Origin: Phascolarctos cinereus
Lineage: Eukaryota; Chordata; Mammalia; Diprotodontia; Phascolarctidae
Assembly: GCF_002099425.1 (NCBI RefSeq)
Contig: NW_018343953.1
Coordinates: 11,568,001-11,632,000 of the forward strand
Direction of reading: 5' to 3'
DNA length: 64,000 bases
In this document: positions 38,471 to 53,600 of the stretch, one piece after another
Layout of the letters: each line of letters begins with the position of its first letter
How positions within the stretch are numbered: position 1 is the stretch's first letter
The notes under the pieces: generated by a model
The model's input: only the letters and a program-made list of their open reading frames with translations
What the model was told of the DNA's origin: nothing
The model's database searches: none
Program-made: the position numbers and the translations under genes

Positions 38471-41120
38471 GCGCTGGAGGGCTGGAGTTAAAAGACAAGT
38501 GACAGGTAGACTAGGTTTCGGTTCATGCCCTGAAAGCCTGAGGATGCTCCCTCCCTTGCCGCAGGGTTTTATTTGTTTATTGGGTTAGTATGGTGCACGC
38601 ACACACACACTCACTCACGGATGTGTCTTTTTCTGAACCTATGCAGATGCCAGGCAGAGTCGCACTGCTCCGTCGGAAAGAAGGGAACCCCCCGTTCCCA
38701 TCCCCACTCCCCACCCCCTTCCTCTTTAGTTTTCGCCTACTTTGTTTCCGCAGACTCAGTCCAGACGTTTACCATCTTATGATCTGGAAATAGCTTGGGC
38801 TTGGCGTTTATCTGGCTATTTTTGTTAAAAATAGTTGGCCTTCTTCAACGTATGTAAATTGACATCTATGTGTATCTTTTGAGGAAGCTAAGAGGAAGGA
38901 CTGACCATTTCCAATTAAAATAACCTTGTCTGTGTTGTTCATAATAAAAAACAAAACTGGGCGAATGTTGGGTAAGCACAGTTTTGGACCATAAGTTCTA
39001 CCTTGTAGCAATTGAAAGGATTCTGACGATTGTGTTGTTTTAAAGAATTAGCATTTTATTATTTTTACTAATTATAGAGTAACTTGTGCAATACTTCAGT
39101 TTCTAATCTATCAGTGTGATTTTTTTTTCAATATAACTTTGGATTAGTAAAGAACATACTAGGGCTAGGATGTTGTATTCTGAAATGCAAATGTGCCATT
39201 TTCTTATTTTCACAAAGACATATCGTGCCCAACTGTATTCCTCTTGTATATCATTTTTTTTTTCTAAATCAGGTGTGTGATATTTGAAAGCATTTGTAGT
39301 TGCAACTCCCCCCCCCCAGCACAACATATGATGTGTTGTTTCAGTTAGATATGTGTATCCTAGAGACACCTGTTTCTTAATTATGTTTGACCATCATTTG
39401 TGGTCTGTCTTACATCTGGAAACAAAATTGAATTGAATTTCACTTTTCTGGCAGAATTAGCTTCAAAAAAATAAGGAAAATAAGTAAATAATCATATTAC
39501 CTCAGTATAAAAAGAGGGATTAAAAAAATTCTGGGAAAATAAACAAACAAACTGTGCTTTCAGGGATGAGGAAAAATACTGCATACAAAGCTATGTGGAA
39601 TTGTAACTTTATTCCAGAATGCTATAATATGGCCAGATTGATGAATGTATTTTGCCCATTGAGTATAGTATTTTATAATCTTTGATCTTCTTGGTAATGG
39701 TATACAACTATATCACTGATTTATCATCTGTTATGAAAGAAAATAAAGTCTTATGTAACAACATGTGGCTTACGGCGTTCAGATTATAGTATGTAAACTA
39801 AAGTACCAGATTTTTTTCCCTATAAAATAGAATTACACTTCCAGATATTTATATGCATATATTTATGAAGCAATATATACACATATGTATGAAACTATAT
39901 ATGTAAGTATACATCATACCTACACATATATAAAATGTATGTGTAGTTTAGATTAACCTCATTGAGCTGCAGATATTCAAAAGACTTTTGTATTTAAACA
40001 AACTATTTCCCACCCCCAATGAGACCATCGAATATTATGAAATTTACTTCAAAAATGGACTAGCAGTTCTGAGTGATTATATATTAATATATTAAACTTG
40101 AGTACCACACTATGATGGAAAAACTAACCACAGTCCATGCGTAATCTGGTATGCCCTTAGATGTGGCATATACTAAGAGATAAATCTTCACAAACTTTAT
40201 TGTCCTTTCAACATCAGTTTTACTTCATCTTCATTCATATCACTAAACATCTTTGTGTTTCTGAGGATCTCTGGTGAAACTGTCAAAACAGAATTTCAAG
40301 TCTGACTTGATCATTTAGCAGACTTATTCTGTTGGAGTGATAATACTTTTTTATTTTAGAAATGCACACCCACGTGAAAGAGCTCCAGAGTAGTTTCCTA
40401 TGTTTTTGCCTTTGTATGCCTGAAAGTGTGGGTGCCTTTAACCTCATATATAACCTGAAATCCTTATTTTAGGTAGTGTTTTTGGATACATTATGAATGA
40501 GAGAAAGAAATATTTCAAAAAGGTAATAGTGAACAGCATATAATGACAGCCTTTTAAAGGAAAATTTCCAGATTTGAAAAATTATTTAAGTCTTTCTCAA
40601 ATTGAGATAGTACTTATTACTCTGTTATTTCACCTTTTCCAAAAACACGTCCAGCTTTTAAAGATTAATGCATACTGATGATTTTGCAGCATATGTCTGT
40701 AATATTTAGCATACTAATGAACATGGAGTTTTGCTAGTAGGATGTTAAATCCATCTTAGGATGTTGTCTATGAGGTAAAAGTAATTGAAATGATGAATCT
40801 TTGCTTCCTTAAAATTTCATGCTGTTTCCCCAAACATTTGAGTTTAATTTTTAGGTGGTTTAAATACTATTTTGCAATTCTTTTTAAAAATATAATATCT
40901 TAGAATGATAAGTGTTCAGCTGGCTTGATTTGTTCCCGTTTGTGGTTGGAATATTCATCTGTGGTATATAGAATATCACATTTTAAAACATCTAACAGTA
41001 TTAAAATTTTTTTTAAAATAATTTGAATTAATTTTCTGCTATCTCAGCTAAACTCAAAGAAGCTTCTGTGAATGTGTATATAGCACTAAGCATTAAGTAT
41101 AACCGCACTAAGGTTTTTTT
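38471..41120. other. unassigned, probably intronic
   Basis: A+T-rich, with TA/CA-rich patches at 39,840-39,940. I recognise no repeat family and no exon. It has less obvious repeat content than the DNA left of the CpG island. Confidence 0.4.
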
Positions 41121-41121
41121 T

Positions 41122-41124
<3 letters not shown>

Positions 41125-41160
<36 letters not shown>
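41125..41160. repeat. (TG)18 microsatellite
   Basis: Eighteen perfect TG units. Confidence 0.97.
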
Positions 41161-41164
<4 letters not shown>

Positions 41165-42254
41165 CACATACATGCTGACAGTGAAAACTATTGTATTGTA
41201 TGTGAGTGGCTAAATATCATAACCACAAAAAATGTTAAGTCTTCGTGGATATTTTCAACCATTGGCTTTGTTCTGAACATATTTTTGAAACATGAAGTTA
41301 GTCATACAAATGCCAAAGTGATTTTCAATTGCAACCACTATTGAGATGACAGAAAAAGTTAATGATAATTGGCAATAAAGACTGAGTCCTGATTTCCAAC
41401 AAACAATTGAGAACTGAAGTGAATATTGTAGTACCATGAACTTCCATACCCTCGAAGCTGGTGGGCATAATGAGGTCAGAGCTAATAGATAAACTTTTGA
41501 GTGTATTCAGACTGAAGTTAATGCTAGTTCTTAAAATACTTTGTTTTTCTGCAAAAATAAAACAGTGGTTTTTGTGCCTTCTTGATCTCTTAAGAAATTG
41601 GGAGAGTGGGGGAAATAGAGCTCTTAACCTGTACCAGTTGGCAAAGTGACCTTCCTGTAGTTTTTGCTCTTGGTGATCAAATATTGACCGTGGTTGTAAA
41701 TGCAGTCTTTATTTACCAATACATGATAAAGCTGTAATACTTAACCAGTACGATAAAATTACATGCACATTTCTCACCTTCCTCAACATTCCATCCATTT
41801 AATAGTCATCCCTTTGAGACAGCGTGTAACTTTTAAAACACAAGTGCATATTTTAACTACTAGAAGAGCTTTTTACTCAGTTATGCCTGAGAATGAAACA
41901 GTGATTTCTCAGGTCCTGAAGCTGTGATTCATTAGCTTGGTAGAAAGAAATATCGGATATGAAGCCAGAATAATTCAGGACACAATGGGCGTCATGGGTG
42001 ATGGCTTGTCAAGTGAGTTAGAGAGAAGTTTGTATTGTCATTGTCAGAATTAAGTATGGGTTAACAAAATGAAATGACAGTATTTTTTTTTTTACAAGGC
42101 TCTCATCCTACAGTTGGAAAAAAAATAGTAGTGAAAAGTTGGCTATAATTTCAAGCTTTTGGAAGCCTTTCATATGCTAAAAACACGGTGTAGTTTATAC
42201 AAATGGTAAAAATCAGCATGACCTAACATTTGAGTCAGTGCTGTAAAGTCATAC
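41165..42254. other. unassigned, probably intronic
   Basis: No gene or repeat family recognised. Confidence 0.4.
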
Positions 42255-42263
42255 ATCCAAAGG

Positions 42264-42516
42264 TTTTTGTTGTTGTTCAGTCATTTCTGACTCTTCATGG
42301 CCCCATTTGGGGTTTTCTTGACAGAAATACTGGAGTGGTTTGCTGTTTCCTTCTCCAGCTCATTTTATAGATAAGGAAACTGAGGCAAACAGGTTTAAGT
42401 GACTTTCCCTGGGGCACACAGCTAGTAAGTATCTGATGCCAGATTTGAACTCACAAAGATGAGTCTTCTTGACTCCAGGCCCTGCACTATATCCACTGTG
42501 CCACCCAGTTGCCCCT
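42264..42516 (-). mobile_element. tRNA-derived marsupial SINE, long form
   Basis: A reverse copy. 'tgttgttcagtcatttctga' is the tail side. 'ccatttggggttttcttgac' and 'aaactgaggcaaacaggttt' form the body, and 'ccactgtgccacccagttgc' the tRNA head. A 9-bp target duplication, atccaaagg, lies at 42,255-42,263 and 42,517-42,525. Confidence 0.88.
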
Positions 42517-42529
42517 ATCCAAAGGAGGA

Positions 42530-44020
42530 CTTGATTAAAAGGTTGACTTTTTTTTGGTCTTTTTCAAGTATTTCCTTTTCCTTCTTTTTACAGGACAAAA
42601 AGTGTCTAAAGGGAAATAAATCCTGGGTAGGTTTATTTGAAATTCTTCTTCCACCTACTACTTAGCAAAAGGTTCTTTGAAAATCTCTCACCCAGTGAGA
42701 CGTCTCGTTAACATTCTCAGACCCTCTCAAAAGTGACTTCTCTTCTGCAGCTTTTCTTTCATACCTCCCTTCGTGCTCCCCAGATCCACATTTGTTCTCC
42801 AGTGTGCTCAGTACTAGGTAATTACATATTCCTTTTACTGAATTGCCCTTGAGCTTAAACATTTTCCACATTGAGATCCAATAATTTTTAAAAAATACAT
42901 TTTTCTACTTGGACAACTAGGATATGTTTTTGGTTCTTTAACTTAAATGATTTTCATTGAAAATAGGAGAAAAATACATTGGGAGAAATTTGATGAAAGA
43001 ACCAGTCATATTCAAATAGAGACTTCTGATGCACCCATAACTTTACATGATGGATCATTTCCCTTGGAAGTAAATTGCTTCCTGTGTCTTTCCCCCCTAA
43101 CATATAATATACTATGATGCCAGTCAAGGTTGATCTGGTCTCACAAAGGAAATTGAGTGAATTCCAGCAATTTCTGGGCAGGTTAAAAAAAAGCAACAGC
43201 CTACTTCTCCCTAGGATTCTCCTGGGAAAATTTTATATCTTACTTATGCACTACCAGAAAAATGACAGATTGCCCTTTAAAATACCCAACCTTTTTTGAT
43301 AATATTTGAGCAGGGGGTGGGGGATCATTAGCTCAATTCTTAAAAGTTTTAAATTCTATAATTTCCCAATATAATTTACATCCCCAAGGATATTAGTTCT
43401 TCCATGTTAGTAAGATGCTTTTGGCAGATTATATTAGTGCTTTAAGGACAGTAAGGTAATATATGATTAGTGCTTTAAGGACAGTAAGGTAGCATATGAT
43501 GTGGCAGATTTTAGTGTTGTGGTTTTCCAAATCATTCTCAGGCGATTTGCAGAATTCCTCGAGGGTCCAAAATAATGTCACGTGAAGCATATGTTTGCCC
43601 CTTTCTTCCATATGTATTTTTTCCACTGTGGGCTCATTTCAGCAATCAAAAACAAAAAAATACAAACAGTTTAACACTATAGTGACTATATACTATTATT
43701 TATCCAAACCAAGAAAAACTCAACACAATTTTTATTACATTTTGCCCTAGGAGAAAGTAGGAGCAGGTCGAGTTGTTATTCGTGGACCTTTTGTTTCACC
43801 CTTGTGGTTTCTGTGGTGAAATGTTTTTGGACCAAAGTGTTAGGTTATGACAAGCTAGTTTCCTACATTCCTTAAATATTTTAGTTGCTAACCTATGAAT
43901 TTGGGGTTGAAATGGGAATTGGAGACTGGGAAATAGGCTTGGCTAAGCCTTGAATTTAGACACTAATGTCTATCTCCATTCTATTATGTTTTAGACAGAG
44001 AGGAGGGAGAGAAGTAGAAA
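42530..44020. other. unassigned, probably intronic
   Basis: It contains the 33-bp tandem duplication listed separately. No exon is recognised. Confidence 0.4.
43433..43498. repeat. 33-bp tandem duplication
   Basis: Two direct copies, 43,433-43,465 and 43,466-43,498, each opening attagtgctttaaggacag. They differ at two positions. Confidence 0.95.
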
Positions 44021-44024
44021 ATGC

Positions 44025-44370
44025 AATTCAATTCAGTGAACATTAAACATCTGCTTGTAAAAAGTACTGTGATAAGTAATGTGGATGCAAAGATGTTAGA
44101 TGAAAACCAGAGCTCCAGAAGGTTGGTGTATGTTAGTATAGGACTAGGTTATGTAACATATGATCATATGCTATAATATATAAATGCAAAGAAGAGATAA
44201 AAATTAAGTATTATGAGAAGTTGGAAGGGGAAGAGATCATTTACAGCTGGGAAGATCAGAAAAAGACTTCTTGACTGAGGTGCCACCTACTTAGGAAGAT
44301 GTTGAAAGAAGAGAGAAGTTTCAATAAGTATTTATGGGGGAAAGGTGAAGATTAAATAAGCATTTGGTCT
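44025..44370 (-). mobile_element. L2 LINE fragment, antisense
   Basis: 'gtactgtgataagtaatgtg' and 'cttcttgactgaggtgccac' match the antisense L2-type 3' block in the same order as at 47.7-47.9 kb. Confidence 0.5.
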
Positions 44371-44819
44371 GTGGGGGAAAGGTGATATCTGATGACAGAG
44401 AGAAGATATTACTCTTTAACTTTTATTTTGCTTCTGTTTTCTTGCCAATGATGTTTGGAATGGAAAGGACAGAACAAAATTGGCTAATAGGGAGTTGATA
44501 CCCCAAATAAATACGAAGATATTAAGAGAATACCTAGCTATCCTATATTTAATGAGTTCAAGCCATCAGGGTCAAATGAACTACAACCTTAGGTACTGAG
44601 AATTCTGGTAGATGTGATGCTGAGCCACTGACAGGAGCTTTGAAAGACTGTGGAAAACTAGAGATTTACCATGGGATTTGAGAAGTATAGATGGCCTAAT
44701 TGTTAGACAAGGGAAGAAAATGAAGCCTTTGAATTGCAGTCTAGTGAGCTTGGCTTTGTTCAGTGGCATAACTGTAGAATGTGCTATGTTGTTATTATAT
44801 TATTATATTATGCATTATA

Positions 44820-46535
44820 TTACTGAGATCATTTTCTGTGAGCGACCTCTTCCCTCTTCCCCATCTCATATCACTCATGCCTTCTATCACTACCTCCTCC
44901 TTCACATTTGTTCCAGATGATGAAGTGGCCTTATTCTTTACTAAGGCTAATACCTGTACCTTTAGGTGATCTCATTCCGTCCTGTCTCCTCCATCAGATT
45001 GCCCCCACTATCATCCCTCCTTTATCACATATTTTCAATCTCTCTCTACTACTGGCTCATTCCTTACTGCCTAAAGCATGCCCACATCTCCCCATCCTGC
45101 ATTGTCATCCTTTGTATCTAAACTCCTTGAAAAGGCCATGTATAAAAGGCGCCTCCACTTTCCTCTGCCTTATGATCCAGCTTCTCACTTTATCATTCCA
45201 CTGAAACTGCTGTCTCTAAAGTTACCAATAATTTTTTAATGCCATATTCAGTGGCGTTTTCTTAGTCTTCATTCTCCTTGACGTGCCTGCAGCCTTTGAC
45301 ATTGTTGATCACCCTCTCTTCCTTGGTGTTCTCTTCTCTCTAGGTTTTTGGGATATCATTCCTGGTTCTCTTTCTCCTTATCTGACTCCTTTGTCTCAAG
45401 TCTCCTTTGCTGAGTCCTCATCTAGAGCCTTCCAGATGTCTCACAGGGTTCTGATTTAGGCCCTGTTCTCTTCTCCTTCTGTACTTTTGGTGATTTGATG
45501 ATCTCGTTAACTCTCATGTATTTAATTACTATTCCTGTGCTGATGATTCTCAAATCTACCTATCCTGTCCAAGCCTCGCAGCTGACCTCCAATCTCACAT
45601 CTCCAGCCTCCTTTAAGGATCTTGAATTGGATGTCCAATAGACATCTTCAACTCAACGTGTCCAGAACTCATTATATTTCCCCCTAAGCCTTCTCCTTCT
45701 CTGTCTCTGTCTGTCACTTTCTCTCTCTCTCTGTGTATATATGTATAAAATACAATTCCATCTTCCTTGCAACCTCAGCACCTCACTACCTTTTACTCTT
45801 ATCCCCCTTATCCAATCTGTTACCAAGGATTGTCAATTTCACTTTGGTAGTATTTCCTGAATGTGCCCTCTTCTCTCCTCTGACATTGCCACCAGTCTGG
45901 CGCAGACCCTGATCACCCCATGCTTTGATTACTGCTGTAGCCTGCTGGTGGGTCTGCCTGCCTCAAGTCTTTCCTCCCCCTCCAATCCATCCTCCGTTCA
46001 TCCACTAAAGTGATTTCCTAAAGTTCAGGGCTGATCTTTACTCAGTAAACTCCAGTGGCTTCCAGGAGCAAATGCAAAATGCTCTGCTTGGCATTGGAAG
46101 CCCTTCATAAACTAGTTCCCTCTTGCCTTTCTGGGTCTTCGTACCCCTTATTCTCTGCCCTGTACTTTTTTCCATCCAGTGACACTGACCTTACTATTAT
46201 TCTACCATCTCTCACCTCTGGGCATTCTCTCTGGCTGTCTCCCATGCCTGGAATGCTCTCTGTCTTAAACTCTACCGGCTTCCTTTAAGTCCCAACTTAA
46301 AGTTCATCTTTAAGGAAGGTTTTCTCAACCCCTCTTAAGTCTAGTGCCTTTCCTCTGTTAACCATTTTCCTATTTATCCAGTATAGAGCTGGCTCCATGT
46401 ATATTTCTTTTTAGGTTTCTCCTTATTAGACTGTAAGTTCCATGAAAGCAGAGACTTCCTTTTGCCTCCTTTTGCATTCCACCGCTTAGTATCTGGCACA
46501 TGGTAGGTGCTTAAATGTTTATTGATTGATTAAAT
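44820..46535 (+). mobile_element. L2 LINE, RT domain to 3' end
   Basis: A 1.7-kb sense L2. The RT motif A region reads LDVPAAFDIVDHPLFL near 45,278-45,330 (family form LDLSAAFDTVDH). The active site reads YSCADDSQIYLS near 45,530-45,570. The ORF C-terminus and 3' UTR follow: 'cttcataaactagttccctc', 'atgcctggaatgctctctgt' and 'gactgtaagttccatgaaag'. It ends at (ttgattga) near 46,530. The frame is broken many times and the copy is old. Confidence 0.85.
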
Positions 46536-46589
46536 ATTTATTGATTATTCAGAGGATGATTAATTAACTCCTATAATAGGAAGGGATAA

Positions 46590-47160
46590 AAAGTTAACAT
46601 GGAGAATATGCATTATAGGTATGGGGAGACAGTTTAAGCAAAGACTTTGAGACAGTAGAGGGCAGGTGAATAAGGAGAATAGTCCTGAGGGTGACTGGTG
46701 AATAGGATGAATAGTCCTATGTGTCTGGGACATGGAGTACTCCAAGGGCAATAGGATGGGGGGGAAAGTCTAGAAGGCTGATTGTCTCAAGATTGTAGAA
46801 GTTCTTGAATGCCAAGGTTAGAAGGTCTTTTTTTTTTGAGGCCCAAAGGAACTTTATGTATTTTTACCACTTAAATGAGATACACAGAAAGCCAAATGAC
46901 TTGTTTAGGAGAAAACAAGGAGCTTCCTAATAAAGGGTTTAAGCAAGTGATATAATAAAAGTAATACATTAAGATGATTCTAAGGTGGAAGTATGAAGGG
47001 TGGGTTGGAGAGAGTATAGACTGAATACATGAAGACCCATTAGTCCTATCATAATAGTCCAGTTGAGAGGTAAAAGGGAACTGAAGTTGGTTGATTGCAG
47101 TTGAAAGGACAGATAGAAATCAAGGCTATTCGAGACTAACTAGCTGTGGGTGTAGGCAAG
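46590..47160 (-). mobile_element. L2 LINE fragment, antisense
   Basis: 'gtttaagcaagtgatataat', 'ggtggaagtatgaagggtgg' and 'cataatagtccagttgagag' match the antisense L2 ORF2 pattern also seen at 48.0-48.2 kb. Confidence 0.5.
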
Positions 47161-47429
47161 AGAGAAGAGCTAAATTATATAGAATAAAATTTTAGGAGAT
47201 CTACTCAGTATGCTTTTATGATTTTCTTTGGAAATGTTTGGTAATTTTCACTGATTAGAAGCATCTCACTGATATCTAGTGAGAAGAGAAAGAAACTCTT
47301 TTCCTCTTGGCATAAGCTTTAGACTGACAACATAGGATGGGATAGATAAGCACGTTTTTAGCCCTTTTCCTCCTTCTCGTGGTATCACAAAGTCAGCTTT
47401 AGGAAAGATCGTGAGCTTCAGCCCAATTA

Positions 47430-47710
47430 ATCAAATATTTATTAAGAGCCACCTATGTACTAAAGCATATATTTTGTGCTGGCTGGCATGAGAGGGAGGG
47501 GAATAAGCATTTATATAGTGCCTACTTTGTGCCAGGCACTGTGCTAAGCACTTTTAGAAATCACCTCATTTAATTCCCACAACAACTCTGTGAGGTAGGT
47601 GCTATTATTATACTCATTCACAGTTGAGGAAACTGAGGCAAATAGAGATTCAGTGATATGCCCAGAGTCACACAGCTAAAAAACATCTGAGTCCCCATTT
47701 GAATTTTACT
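47430..47710 (-). mobile_element. Mar1-type SINE, antisense
   Basis: 'tttgtgccaggcactgtgct', 'ttaattcccacaacaactct', 'cagttgaggaaactgaggca' and 'gcccagagtcacacagctaa' give the 3' to 5' order of a reversed Mar1 copy. The tRNA head is truncated. Confidence 0.7.
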
Positions 47711-48770
47711 TTGCCAGGGCTGCTGAGAATACAAAGACAAAACATTCTTGGCCTTCTGGGGTTGGGGAAACAATATGTATGCAGATAAGTAAATTAAAAA
47801 TAAATTTACAAAATTACCACAAAATAAGTGTATGTGGGGTAGGGGAGCTTAACTGAAGGAATCAGGAAAGGATTATTGTAGGAGGGGGCACCCAAGCGAG
47901 GACTTGAATTCAGGAAGCTAGGGGTTCCAAGAGGCAGTGATGATGAGGGACAGCATTCTAGACCTGGAAAAATAGCTTTGAGCCAGGTGGTTAAAGGCTT
48001 TAAATGCCAGCGAGAGGAATTTGCCTCCCTGGAGACAACAGAGAGACATTGAAGTTTCTGCTGTGCTTTAGTAATACCAATTTGCTGTGTGGAAGAGGGA
48101 TTGGAGGGAGGCAGAGTATGGCTGTGGGGTGACCAGTTAGGGGACTATTGACGTAGTCAAGGAGAGAGAAGTTGAGGACATGGGAACAGATGTGAAGGAT
48201 GTTGTAGAAATATAATCAACAAGCCTTGGCAAATGATTGTAGAAGGATATACGAGAAGGAAGAGTTGAGGGTGATTCTTGGGAGACTAGAGAAATGGGAA
48301 ATAGGTAAGTTAGAAAAAATAATGGGTTTAGTTTTTAAATGAGTTTTGTTTGGGACAGATTGAGTTTGAGATACCAATGGGACACCTAAAGGGAGCTATC
48401 TGGCAGACATTTCAATATATTGGAATTGGAGCTCCAGAAGTAAGATGGAATTTGGGAGTCATCTGCTGAAAGATGATAGTTGAATGAGTGCCGATGAGAT
48501 AGCCAAAAGAAAAAGAAGAGAAGAAAGCTCAAGACAGAGCCCTGGAGCACATGCACAATATGGATGGGGACAGGTGTAATGACCCAAGGTAGGAGATAAG
48601 ATGATGTATTAGGAAGGTAGGAACGCAACTGTGAAAGAGCAGTTTTATGAAAACTCAAGGGGAAGGAGAGTATCAAGGATAAGGGAGTGATTAACAGTAT
48701 GAAATCCTGCTGAGAGGTCTAGAAAAATAAGGAGTAAGAAAAGGCCATTGGATTTAAAACTAAAAAAAGG
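47711..48770 (-). mobile_element. L2 LINE, RT domain, antisense
   Basis: On the minus strand a frame at 48,386-48,676 carries VLQGSVLSFLLF (family form VPQGSVLGPLLF) and, further on, LSADDSQIPS for the YADD active site. The rest reads towards the 3' end at lower coordinates. It is old and frame-broken. It lies in opposite orientation to the L2 at 44.8-46.5 kb. Confidence 0.8.
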
Positions 48771-49420
48771 GGGCTTCTGGTGTGTTCATAGTATTTTTGA
48801 GTCCAGATCCTATCCATGGACTCTGTGAGTATTATATTCTTGTTTGGACAGACTAAAGTAGTAATTAATCAAATGGTAATACAGAGCAGCCTAAAAAGGA
48901 AAATTCAACCACCAAAAGATGTCCAGTTTACTATTAGTGAAGAGATTGTACATTTTACATAATTCCATTCAATCCATTTCCAGTTATGATCACAAGAAAT
49001 ATATTTCAGTTATTCTAAATCATTCTAAATCTATTAAGCATTTAGTGTAGGGCAGGGAAAACAAGTGTTAGAAAAAGTTAGCCCTGACTTAGAGCATAGT
49101 TACAGGAAATTTGGGACTTTTGAAATTGATCTTTATTAGTTGCATACTCTACTCTTGATTAGATCTCTTTTTCTTTTTTAGGTTGAATTCCCCCGAAAGG
49201 TCATTTAGATCATTTAATTAAAATGCTTATGAATCATTGGGAAGATTTTATATTTTCTCCCTGTTAGATATTGGTAAATGAACAAAATCATGGCCCTAGT
49301 TCTCTTCTGAATTTAGAGAAGTAAAGTGAAGTATAAGAAAAAATAAATCTTATTGTGGAGAAGAATGATTTATATACTTAGGGTGAACATAGTACCCTGA
49401 CTTTAAATCTACAATTCATG
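48771..49420. other. unassigned, probably intronic
   Basis: Nothing recognised. Confidence 0.4.
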
Positions 49421-49424
49421 CCAT

Positions 49425-49530
49425 ACAAAAATTGAAGCTGACAGATTTAGTGACTTGTCCAAAGTCACACTGCTATTAAGAAATTAAGCTTAGAATTCAT
49501 TCTAGCTCTTTTTAATTTCATTGCTATTTC
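49425..49530 (-). mobile_element. MIR-like fragment, antisense
   Basis: 'gacttgtccaaagtcacact' followed by 'agcttagaattcattctagc'. Confidence 0.5.
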
Positions 49531-49873
49531 TACTGTAAGACATTATTTATATTTTGTAGTTAATATCACATATAGTTCACTGAAGATGTGAGTGTAATGA
49601 GGATAATCAGTTCCTCTTCTCCCCAGTCTTCTCTGTCTAGAGCACCTCCTCTTTTGCTGAGCTGGGTCTCCTGGACACTTGAAAGGGAATGTGGGATCAC
49701 TTTGGGGTGATGCAACCATCCTATGATTCCTCTGACAAAAGCAGTGGGAAGGGGGCTGCATCAAAGGAGACTAGACACAGAGTCAGGAAGATGGCCTGCT
49801 TAGAGGACTTTGAAAGAAATAACTCTACGCTTTGGTGTTCTTTCTCTTAGGTTCTGTCTCTTTCTCTCTGTTT

Positions 49874-52079
<2,206 letters not shown>

Positions 52080-52084
52080 GATCT

Positions 52085-52320
52085 TCCTTATCATTAATAT
52101 TTATGTAGTGCTTTAAGGTTTGCAAAGTGCTTTATGCATCTTATCTAAATTAATCTTCCTTAAAACCTTGGGAGGTAAGTCTTGTTATTATTCCCATTTT
52201 GTAGATGAGGAGATGTTAAGGGACTTGCTCAAGGTCACACAGCTAATATGTATCTGAGGCAAGATTCAAACTCAGGTCTTCCTAACTCCAAGTCTAGTTC
52301 TGAATTCATTGCATCCTTTA
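52085..52320 (-). mobile_element. Mar1-type SINE, antisense
   Basis: 'tgctttaaggtttgcaaagt', 'cattttgtagatgaggagat', 'caaggtcacacagctaatat' and 'actcaggtcttcctaactcc'. Confidence 0.8.
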
Positions 52321-52924
52321 TTTAACATGATTAAACAGACTGCTGAAGCTTAAGATGATGAGGATGTAGAAATACAGGGATTTTTTTTTCCTTCACAGAA
52401 AGCATCTGTCAGATTTTACAAATGCATTTTAGCTTTTGATGAAAAATTCTGTGTAAGTATACATTGTAATTATTATCTATATCATCATTCAGAGTTCAAG
52501 TGAATTGCAGTTTCAATGCAGTGATTGTAGCTGCTGAGAAATGCTTAATAACTATTCCCAGACAAGAGAGACTCCAGAATTTTGTGAGGAGCCTCACTAA
52601 AGTCGTGAGGCCCTCTTGAGAGTCTTAAACCTGTCCTCATTCTGTCCATCCCTCATTCACTTTGAAGAATTTCAAGGAAGCTGGTATACGTTTCACTCCT
52701 TTCTCTCAGAAGTAGCATAAAGGGATTTCTTTTATAACTGTCCAGAGGAATGAAGGGAATTTAAATTGTAGTCAATTTGCATGATAACACCAAATACAAA
52801 TATAACTAACTTTAATAGTTATGTGTGTCAAGACTTCCTTTCCAAGCTTGAATCTAGAAGATGTTTGATTTATTTTGATTTCTCTGTGGACTAGATATAT
52901 CTTGATGATGATGATGATGATTTA

Positions 52925-53065
52925 TTAGACCAATAACTTGCTCACTACTGGAGGTCCTGAAGCAGATTATGTATGTCTCAGTAGGGATACTGATGAAGGG
53001 ATCCAGGTGAATGTTAGAGGGGATGACCTCTGAAGTCCTTTCAAACTCAAATAATCTATGATTCT
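52925..53065 (+). mobile_element. MIR/THER-like tail
   Basis: 'gatgacctctgaagtccttt' followed by 'caaataatctatgattctaa', the tail form also seen at 15.3 and 25.85 kb. Confidence 0.5.
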
Positions 53066-53407
53066 AAAAGACGGATTAGAAGCACTTATGTAAGAATTGA
53101 TGAAAAAATAATAACTCCTACGATAATTATTATCTCTGTCTTCAGCCATTACCTGCTGAACCTGTTTCTTCTACCTTAGAAGTAACATTGAGATTGCAGA
53201 GATCCTTAGGATAAATGCCCAAAGTGACAAAGAAGAAGGCAATAATAAAGTTGCATCCTATAGAGAGAGTCATGAACCGTAAAATAATATGGTACAGAAA
53301 AGAATAGACTGAATCTGCTCATGCTATCAAGAATATTAGATTCCAAAGAAAGGCGCTGAGTCAGAAAAGCTGGATTTCTGCCAGGATGGTGCTTCGCCCA
53401 TTTGTCC

Positions 53408-53600
53408 TAGTAATAATAATCACTCAATTTCATGTTTGCATAATGTTTTATGTTTTCAGAGCTCTAACAAAACATTATTTTATTTGACCCTCACAACAAT
53501 CCGAGGAGATATTCAGGGCATGTTTTATAGTCATATTTTACTAGAAAGGAAACTGAGAGTTAGGTAAGTGGCTTAGCCAGATTCATGCCACCTGATTTAT
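53408..53600 (-). mobile_element. Mar1-type SINE, antisense, truncated
   Basis: 'tttgcataatgttttatgtt', 'ttatttgaccctcacaacaa' and 'aggaaactgagagttaggta'. Confidence 0.6.
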
